Part shown: piece by piece, positions 56,278 through 64,000 of the stretch
Position numbering within the stretch: the stretch's first letter is position 1
How the letters are laid out: each line of letters begins with the position of its first letter
Assembly (NCBI GenBank): GCA_024663395.1
Contig: JANFAH010000001.1
Location: forward strand, 496,001-560,000
Length of the DNA stretch: 64,000 nucleotides
Direction of reading: 5' to 3'
Source: Pisolithus tinctorius
Lineage: Eukaryota > Basidiomycota > Agaricomycetes > Boletales > Pisolithaceae
Notes under the pieces: generated by a model
Seen by the model: the letters and a program-made list of their open reading frames with translations, nothing else
Database searches by the model: none
Told to the model about the DNA's origin: nothing
Made by a program: the position numbers and the translations under genes

Positions 56278-57104
56278 GACACCACCTCTACATGCGACAT
56301 CTTCTCTGTTGCTGCAGGCACTGCGATGCTTGCACCCGGCCCTCTGGTCTCCTGTGCGTTCTCATCCCCCATCTGGACATCCTGCTCAGCCCTTGCATGC
56401 ACCTCAGCCTCCTCTGCAGTCCACCACTCGTAGATGTCATCTACTTTGGCCAGTATAGGCACATCTGCTGCGTCCACCCTTACCATAACACCAAGCTCTC
56501 TCCCACACTTGACCAACAGCATAAGCGCAGCCTGCAAGAGAAAGCGATCAGCCCCTGTGCTACCATACTACTGATGCACTGTCACCTCATTGTCTTCTCC
56601 TCCCAGCATCGCAGCCACATCATCTTCTCCTCTTCCATCCCCTCATGATCCTCAGGGAAGCACCTTGCCTCAGCCACCAGGCTGGTGAACACGACTGCAA
56701 TTTGCTCTTGCAGGGTGGCTTTCTCCACTTCTGTGGGGTCTGGAGTTGCTGCATGTATGAGTTGGGAAAGGCGAGGGGCATGGCTGGCAGACATGATGAA
56801 AATGATAGAGGCAGTTGATGTGGGGGGAAAGAATCAAATCGGTGCAAAGGTTTGAGCCATGCACTAATATTTATATACTTAGTGGCCATGAGGCACTTAT
56901 GTCATTGGTCTGGATGCCTATACATGGCATTTGACAGTCTTCTCGTGTTTCTCAGCTCTGTGATTCCTTCACTTCTACATGGAATCCTCTGGTGTTCTCG
57001 AACCCTCAGCACCACACCTTCACCATCACCATGTGGCAAGCTATTTACATCCTCCATGCCACGTGGCTGACTGGGGACAGTCAGCATCAAAGTCCCCTGC
57101 AGGT

Positions 57105-57773
57105 GTAAGGAATCTGCATTCCTTGTACGTGTAAACCACTATCATTGACTACTCCACAACTATCATTACATTCCTGGACCCCTGTCATTCGCTGCTGCCC
57201 ACATACTGTCTTCCTGCCTACCTCGCTACCTTCCCATGCCCTCGCTCCCTCTCGCACAATGCTATACCTGCAGCTGTGTGCTTCAGCCACTTCCCCTTCC
57301 TTTGGACCCTTTCTTTTAACATGGTCACTGTTCCCTTTTTGTTGGTAGTATACCCTCGGCCCCTGTTCTGGCCTGTTGTTTTGTGTGTATGTGCTGTTGC
57401 ATGGTTTACCCTTACTGTACCTTGTCTTACTTAGGTTCCGGGTTTGCCCAGACTATAAGGTACAGAATGACACCTTTTGGCACTTGGAAGGTCACCACAA
57501 GTTTCTTTTCCACTTTGTCTACACCGCATGTCTTGCATACTGCCATGCATGAACTACATATACTGCTCACACCGCTTGCATTGCCAGTACTATTCCATGG
57601 ACCACACCATGCATGTCATGAATCACTACCACTACAAAGTGCTGGGTCTCACCTTCTAGTCTCAACAGTCCAGAATCCCTTGGGATGAACAATTTGTTCC
57701 CTTCATTTTTTGTATTGTTGTTATCTAAGCCATCTAGCTCGTATTATACAGCTACTTGGACTTTTCCTACACC
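57105..57773 (+). repeat. Decayed LTR of the outer gypsy family
   Basis: It is the reverse complement of the 655-bp LTR at 14946, recognisable over its length, with most CpG changed to TpG or CpA. Confidence 0.72.
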
Positions 57774-57799
57774 AGGTTGGCACCTACATATGACTAATA

Positions 57800-58080
57800 A
57801 GATCACGTGACAGACCTCCCTGGTCACCTGAGGTGCCTGATCACATGACTGGCCAACCCTGCTGCTCCGTGACTCTCTGTCACATGATCTCAGGTCATGA
57901 GACTGTGGCAGTGGCCATCACATGATCACTTATCATGTGACCAGGGTAGCATCACATTTGGACAACACTGGTGCACGTGACCATTACACAATCGATCACA
58001 TGACCATTACACAATCAATCACGTGATCACAGCACATGACCTTGCATCATGTGATCCTTTGTCATGTGACTTGACCACTA
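57800..58080. repeat. Cluster of about a dozen TCACRTGA-type motifs
   Basis: The palindrome TCACGTGA or its one-step variants TCACATGA and TCATGTGA occur about twelve times in 280 bp, for example near 57803, 57840, 57879, 57919, 57934, 57972, 57995, 58019, 58047 and 58063. They resemble E-box sites. Spacing is irregular. Whether they are bound by anything is unknown. Confidence 0.6.
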
Positions 58081-58371
58081 CCACTCAATGCTACACTTTT
58101 TGTAGTCAATGGTAGTCAAAAATGCACACTACCAAAGTCTAGCATAGCCTACACTACACAACACTGATAACTACTATAGCCAGTACTGGTACTACATTAC
58201 CACCCCAGGAAGTGTAAATGGGGTGATGTCATCATAATAGAAGTTGTAGCCCCTGATTGTACAATCATGACCATATGCTTATCTTATCAGAAAGTTGAAT
58301 TTTGCGTGAGAAAAACACAAAATACTTGGAAAAACCCAATTGTTTACACTAAATGTCACTTCTCCACAGTT

Positions 58372-58812
58372 AGATGGAGACTCCCTATACCTGCTTGGAG
58401 ATTCTCCACACTTGCTTGGAGATTCCCTACCCTTCCTTGGAGATTCCCCACACCTGCTTGGAGATTCTCCACACCTTCTTGGAGATTCCCCCAACTCACT
58501 TGGAGATTCTCCACACCTGCTTGGAGATTCTCCCAACTCACTTGGAGATTCTCCACACTTGCTTGGAGATTCCCCACACCTGCTTGGAGATTCTCCCAAC
58601 CCACTTGGAGATTCTCCACACTTGCTTGGAGATTCCCCACATCTGCTTGGAGATTCCCCACACCTACTTGGAGATTCCCCCAACTCACTTGGAGATTCTC
58701 CACACCTTCTTGGAGATTCCCCCAACTTGCTTGGGGATTCTCCACACCTGCTTGGAGATTCTCCCAACTCACTTGGAGATTCCCCATACCTGTTTTGGAG
58801 ATTCTCCCAACC
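58372..58812. repeat. 21-bp minisatellite, about 21 units
   Basis: The unit starts CTTGGAGATTCTCC and alternates between two endings. Because 21 is a multiple of 3 and the unit lacks stops, several frames on both strands are open; they encode seven-residue repeats such as GDSPHLL and should not be taken as genes. Confidence 0.88.
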
Positions 58813-59190
58813 CATTTGGGTCCTTTTTGGTATGGGGAAAGTCCCATGGAGACCCTATTTCTGCTGGAGGAAGCACCATTTGGTGTGGAGAAAGTCCCAT
58901 GGAGGCCCTATTTCAGCTGGAGAAAGCACCATCTGGGTCCTTTTTGGTGTGGGGAAAGTCCCATAGAGACCCTATTTAAGCTGGAGAAAGAACCATTTGG
59001 GTCTTTTTTTGAATGGAGAAAGGCCTGTTAAGGCCCTATTTCAGCTGGAGAAACTCTCATTCTGCTCTATTCTTGCATGGAGAAAGTCCTATGGAGGTCC
59101 TATTTCAGCTGGAGAATCCCCCATTTGGGTCCTTTTTGGCATGGAGAAAGTCCAATGGAGACCCTATTTCAGCTGGAGAAAGGCCCATAT
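58813..59190. repeat. Longer tandem repeat, about 55-75-bp units
   Basis: About six variable copies of a unit containing GGGTCCTTTTTGG, GGAGAAAGTCC and CCCTATTTCAGCTGG follow the 21-bp array directly. Confidence 0.65.
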
Positions 59191-59439
59191 GGACCCCAGT
59201 CACTCTGACATATTTGGGGAAACATATATTAATTGTGGAGAAATCCATTTCTCCAGCACTATCCCAGGAGAAATCCAAAGGGGGCCTGGAGAATCCCCAG
59301 GCATGGTGCTGGAGAAAAAACTTTCCCCACCAGAACTTTCCCCACCAGTGGTTCTGACCTGTCAAGACCTCATAGGTATATACATCTGGAGAAATATGTA
59401 GACCTAATAGGTCTCCAAAGGAGGTTGACTGAAGTGTGA

Positions 59440-59900
59440 CAGGAGCATATTCCTTCATACCCCTCCACTCACTGTTTGTTGAATATCTCACCACCCAGTG
59501 GTTGGATTCACTTTGGACTTTGACTGCTGTACTCCGCAGCCCAACCTGCTCCAACTTCGCCCTAAGAGGAAGCCAGGGGTGTTGTCTGACTTTGACAGTA
59601 TATTTGTACTATCACTTGTATGAGCTCTCTTGCTTCCCCTGCCATGTCCACTATGCCTCCCATGACACATCTCTGACAACAGGATGCTACTGAGGCCCTT
59701 GCTATGGCCTTGGCAAACCCCCGACATCTCCCTTTGGTTGTTGAGCCCTTCCAGAGCTTCTCCTCCAGGGGGCACTCCAACTCCAACCCTGCCCCAGACA
59801 GTGCTTCACATGCTGCACCTGTCAAAGTCAGACAACACCCCTGGCTCCTTCTTAGGGCGGAGTTGGAGCGGGTTGGGAGTGAGCGGAGGGGTATGAAGGA
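59440..59900. repeat. Imperfect inverted repeat
   Basis: The segment 59545-59605 (reading TAAGAGGAAGCCAGGGGTG) matches the reverse complement of 59815-59880. The outer flanks CTTCATACCCCTCC and GGAGGGGTATGAAG also pair, with an extra ~80 bp in the left arm. It may derive from an LTR or foldback element. Confidence 0.55.
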
Positions 59901-60590
59901 AAGTCTCAGAGGCTGAGGTCAGAATCGGAGTTCAGGGGTCAGAGGTTGGAGGTTGGATGAGAGGGCATTGGGTTCAGCTAGTGCGCTGCCCCCTTGTGCA
60001 AGCTCAGCCCTCGTATTTCAGAGGCGGAGCAGACTCAGAGGAAGTGGAGACGAAACTCCAGAGGGGACCGAGAGGGAGTCGAAGGTGGGGACTTTATTCA
60101 ATATTCGTACTGATTACATCGGAGTACTACATGGCCTTATATATGATGTAGGTCAAGGGTGGCGCAGTACGAAACGTAAACCAATAAGTGTATAGTGGGT
60201 TAGAGTCCTTCCGACACAAGGGATAGAGAGTAGGGACGATGGGGACCTTAACTGAGACAAGGAAACTACTACAATGAGGAAGAGAGGGTAAATACTGAAG
60301 AAGCAGAAGAATGGAGAAAACCGACATGAGGGCGGAACCCTATCTAGAATGCAGGGCTGCAAGTCTGACAGCCCACGTGACCAACCTTAGGGCGGAGTTG
60401 AGTGGAGTTGGTCAGAACATGGGCAGGGGACCTCAGAGAGATGTGGAGATGTGTCGGGAGGGTCGGAGGAGTGCAGGAACACATCGGAGGAGGGCGGAGA
60501 AGCACGGGAACATGTCGGAGGAGGGTGGAGTAGGTGTTAGGGGCTTACGCTGGTGTCATGGTCATGACAGCACCCTCCATCCATCAGCAG
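59901..60590. other. Region before the third gypsy, probably part of its LTR or leader
   Basis: GGCGGAG-type motifs recur around 60390-60530. No second LTR copy is in the window, so boundaries cannot be set. Confidence 0.35.
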
Positions 60591-63500
60591 TCCACCCTCC
60601 ACTCTCTGCCACCTCCTATTGTTGTTCACCCTGGTGGAGATGGACCAGGTGACCCTGACAATGGCCCTGATGATCCTGACTACCATCCTGATGATGGGCC
60701 TGATGACAAGGATGATCCCAACAACCTTGCAGATCCCCTTGATGACCCAGTCCTTGCTCTGACCTGGGACATCCATACCCTAGCCCGCTCCAACGAGTGC
60801 TCCGGAGACTCCACTCTGTGAACCAAAGTCTGCGAGCTGGACACCTTTGATGGGTCCAACCCTAAAAAACTCTGTGAGTTCCTGGTTCAATGCAAGCTCA
60901 ATTTCCAGGACCACCCTCAGGCATTCCACTCTGACTGAGCCAAGGTCATGTATGCGCAGTCCTACCTTAAGGGCATGGCATTGGCCTGGTTTGAACCAGA
61001 TCTTCTCAATCCAGATGATTACCTTATCATCCACTGTGGATGGATGACCACCAAGAATTCCTCCATGAGCTCACTACCAACTTTGGCCCTCATGATGCTG
61101 CTGCTGATGCCATCCAGCATCTGGAAAATCTTACCATGAAGGACTCTTCATGTATTGCAAAGTACTTAGTGGAGTTCAACCACTGGGCTTCTCAGGTAAA
61201 AGACTATGGCAAAGGTGCACTCTGCCACTGCTTCTACTCAGGTCTCCCTGACTGCATCAAGGATGAAGTGCCCTGTGTCAGCAAGCCCACCACTCTTCAT
61301 GCACTCCACAAGTTGGCCCAGACAGTAGATGCATGCTACTGGAAGTGCAGGTCAGAAGTCTCCCACTCTGCTCCACACCTCTGACTCCAAGCTGAAACCC
61401 TCCACATCATCCTCCACCCCTAACACCAACTCTAAAAAGGCTGAAGCACCAAAGTCTGACATCAACCATCTCCTTGGAAAAGATGGCAAGCTCACAGCAG
61501 CTGGGTGGCTCCACTGCCTTACTGGTGGGCTGTGCCTCTTCTGTGGTGAACCTGGCCACTCTGCCAAGGATTGCCCAAAGTTGACTTCCTGCACTGCCAA
61601 GGCCTGTGTCACTAAGGCCACCACTCCAACTGCTCTGCCTGCAGAGAGGTCAGAGCCAAAAAATTAACCCACTCCTCCAGGGAGCCTGTATGTCCTGGAG
61701 GAAGCATTGATCCCATCCATGCAGAAGTCCACCTCAATGCATCCACTCTTTCTGACCCTAATTCTCTTCTTCTGATTATTTCTCTTCCTGATTTCTCCAT
61801 AGATACTTTCCCCACTCTGGTCGACTCAGGCTCTTCACACTGTTTTGTCAATCCCTCTTTAGTTAAAAAATATAAAATCCCAACAAAAAATGTCTCTCCA
61901 CCTATTCCTCTCTGACTGTTTGATGGTACTAGTAATACCACCATTTCCCAAGTGGTAGATTTCTCTGTCCACTTTGCCTCTGGCGATGTCACATCTGTTT
62001 CCTGTTATGTAACACCATTGGATTCTGCCTGTTCATTGGTTTTGGGACACAACTGCCTCACCTGCTACAATCCATCAATTGACTGGGTATTGAGCAGTAT
62101 CTCATTCTGACCATTGATACAAAGAATGCTGACACCCTTGGTGCCTCTGTTACCTTCTGTTGCGACTTCTGCTTCAGTACTGACACCCTCCATTCTGTCC
62201 ACTCCTCTGACATCAGCTCTGCTGCCTACTCCAATGGCTGGCTTGCCACATGCTGCTCTGCATATCTCCCTCATCGGAGTTGCAGCCTTTGTCCATGCAT
62301 GTGCCCTTCCTGGCTCCACACAGTTCTGCTTGCACCTCCACCCCAAAGATATGAAACTCTGAGCCTCTTTGATGCCCTCTGCACCTCCTGATCTCTCTGT
62401 GGTACCCTCCAACTACCATGAGTTTGCTGATGTCTTTAGTAAAGCAAAGGCTACTGAACTCCCTCCACACTGCAGCTTTGATTTAAATATAGATCTCGAA
62501 GAAGGGGCTTCTCCACCTCTTGGCACTGTCTACTCCCTCTCTCCACCTGAGCTAGAGGTGCTCCACACCTTCATAGATGAGCACCTCAGCTATGGTTTCA
62601 TTAAACAGTGAACCTCTGCCCATGGTGCTCCTGTCCTCTTCATTAAGAAGAAAGATGGCTCACTCCACCTCTGTGTGGATTACTGAGGACTCAATAAAAT
62701 CACCAAGAAAGACTGCTATCCGCTTCCTCTCATCTCTGACTTGCTTGATTCTCTGAGCCACACTAAAATCTATAGTAAAATCAACCTCTGCCATGCCTAT
62801 CACTTAGTCCGAATCAGTGCTGGTGACAAATGGAAAACTGCCTTTCACACTCACTATGGTTCCTATGAATGGTTGGTATGCCTTTCAGTCTTACTAATGC
62901 GCCAGCGGCTTTCCAGCAGTTTGTTAACAGCATCTTTGCCAACATGCTTGATGTCTGTGTTTTTGTTTACCTTGATGACATCCTCATCTACTCCCACAAC
63001 AAGGAGTTGCACCACCAACATGTAAAAGAGGTCCTCCACTGCCTCTGCCAGCATAGTCTCTTTGCTAAGCCAGAAAAGTGCAAGTTCCACAAAGACTCTG
63101 TTGAGTACCTCAGCTATGTCCTCTCCCCATCCAGTCTGACCATGTCTGCTGATAAGGTCCAGTCCATTCATGATTGGTGTGAACCACACAAGGTTAAAGA
63201 CATCCAATCCTTTCTTGGGTTTGCGAACTTCTATCATTGGTTCATTGGTAACTACTCTGACATAGTTGTTCTGCTCACCTGCCTCACTTGGAAGGGCGCT
63301 CCTTGGAGCTTCTCCAAAGAGTGCCACTCCACTTTCCTCCACCTTAAGACTGCCTTCACCTCCACTCTGATCCTTACTCATTGGGTGCCTGATGCCCCTG
63401 TCACAGTTGAGACTGATGCATTGGACTATGCTATTGTGGGTATCCTCTCAATTACCTGCTCCAATGGTGAACTCTGCCTGGTTGCCTTTTACTCCCATAC

Positions 63501-64000
63501 ACTCACTGCTCCAGAGCTCAACTATGACACTCATGATAAGGAGTTGTTGGTGATTTTCGAGGCCTTCCACCACTGGCAACATTACTTGGAAGGCTCTGCC
63601 ACTCCTGCTGACATGGTGACTGACCATAAAAATTTGGAGTATTTCTCCACCTCTAAGGTCCTAACCTGCTGTCAGGCTTGTTGGTCAGAGTACCTCTCCC
63701 AGTTCAACCTAGCCATCCATTTCCACCCTGGCTGCCTTGGAGCCAAGCCTGATGCACTTACCCACTGCTGGGATGTTTACCCAAAAGAGGGGGATAAGGA
63801 CTATGTGCAGGTAAACCCTCATAACCTCCGCCCTGTGTTTACCCAGGAACAGTTCGCTTCATCCCTCCATACTACCCACCTCTTGGCCCCTGTGCTCCAA
63901 GCCACCATGATCTTCAATGTTGAGCAGCTCCATGCTGACATCATCTCCACTCTACCCTCTGACCCCATCTCTGCTTCCCACCTCCCAACTCTGACAGACC
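60591..64000 (+). pseudogene. Third Ty3/gypsy element, gag-pol, decayed and truncated by window edge
   Basis: Gag (from about 60600) has a Pro/Asp-rich start and a capsid-like region, with TGA at 60819 and 60936 and apparent frameshifts near 61040 and 61370. A zinc knuckle CLFCGEPGHSAKDC lies near 61530. Protease has LVDSGSSHCFV (about 61817). RT has FIKKKDGSL and YLDDILIYS (about 62970), with a one-base frameshift near 62878 and TGA stops near 62609 and 62684. RNase H follows (TVETDALDYAIVGIL, about 63406). The integrase is cut by the window edge. It belongs to a different gypsy lineage from the nested pair. Most stops are TGA. Confidence 0.8.

Larger units (their letters stand above)
50500..56794 (-). 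pseudogene. Decayed antisense Zn-cluster gene, split by the copia element
   Basis: The 5' exon on the right (ATG at 56794, reading MSASHAPRLSQLIHAATPDP) parallels the start of the gene at 15912. The later exon on the left (about 50640-50510) retains CMQCTVKKTAC and TCDGCA, then a TGA at 50567-50569, then MKQGC. The cysteine spacing CX2CX6CX7CX2CX6C is therefore preserved, with TGA where the intact gene has Arg. Confidence 0.72.
50460..57773 (+). mobile_element. Relic of the outer gypsy family, split by the copia element
   Basis: Both 50460-50792 and 56283-57773 match, as reverse complement, the outer element from its 3' LTR through the antisense Zn-cluster gene (about 14946-16740). The LTR relic (57105-57773) is strongly CpG-depleted. 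The copia element sits exactly between two adjacent parts of this match. No pol is visible to the left, so this is a truncated 3' end. It shows that the antisense gene was already part of the family before this old copy decayed. Confidence 0.75.

Noticed and set aside
58267..59031. Several long frames on both strands with heptapeptide repeats
   Set aside because: They result from a 21-bp repeat without stop codons; no start context, domain or conservation.

Overview
The window looks like repeat-dominated chromosomal DNA from an Agaricomycete-type basidiomycete. The reasons are a KDZ-family transposase with about ten short-intron exons, chromodomain Ty3/gypsy elements, a Ty1/copia element with half-tRNA priming, and lineage-specific proteins of unknown function known from mushroom genomes. 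I cannot name a species. I see no ordinary housekeeping gene, rRNA gene or CRISPR array.

The dominant structure is a four-level nest. (1) An old gypsy chromovirus pol (1-228 continuing at 43869-46865) is split by (2) a 43.6 kb element at 229-43868. That element has ~232-bp terminal inverted repeats, a 7-8 bp target duplication (GAGTTGG(C)), inverted subterminal satellite arrays (893-3110 and 39570-42835), a KDZ transposase (3184-7030, minus) and at least two cargo genes (7281-10012 minus; 13698-38384 plus). (3) The plus-strand cargo gene is interrupted by an outer gypsy element on the minus strand (14946-36358, 655-bp LTRs). (4) The outer element's integrase is interrupted by a related inner gypsy element on the plus strand (18180-29526, 468-bp LTRs that I read as identical). 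The inner element looks intact.

Both nested gypsy elements carry a gene antisense to gag-pol near the 3' LTR that encodes a six-cysteine cluster with identical spacing (CX2CX6CX7CX2CX6C, compatible with Zn2Cys6). A third decayed copy of such a gene lies at 50460-57100. The inner Gag also has a long Arg-Ser domain, and both gag frames stay open through the LTR and primer site.

To the right lie a ~3 kb inverted duplication (47160-50110), a relic of the outer gypsy family (50460-57773) split by a copia element (50798-56277, TSD GACAC), a cluster of TCACRTGA motifs (57800-58080), 21-bp and longer tandem repeats (58370-59190), and a third gypsy element running off the right edge (about 60600-64000).

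Decay follows one pattern: nearly all premature stops are TGA where Arg (CGA) is expected, the differences I noted between the outer LTRs are CpG transitions, and several catalytic residues in the copia element changed by CpG-to-CpA steps. This fits cytosine methylation and deamination of silenced repeats. The youngest (inner) element is free of it.
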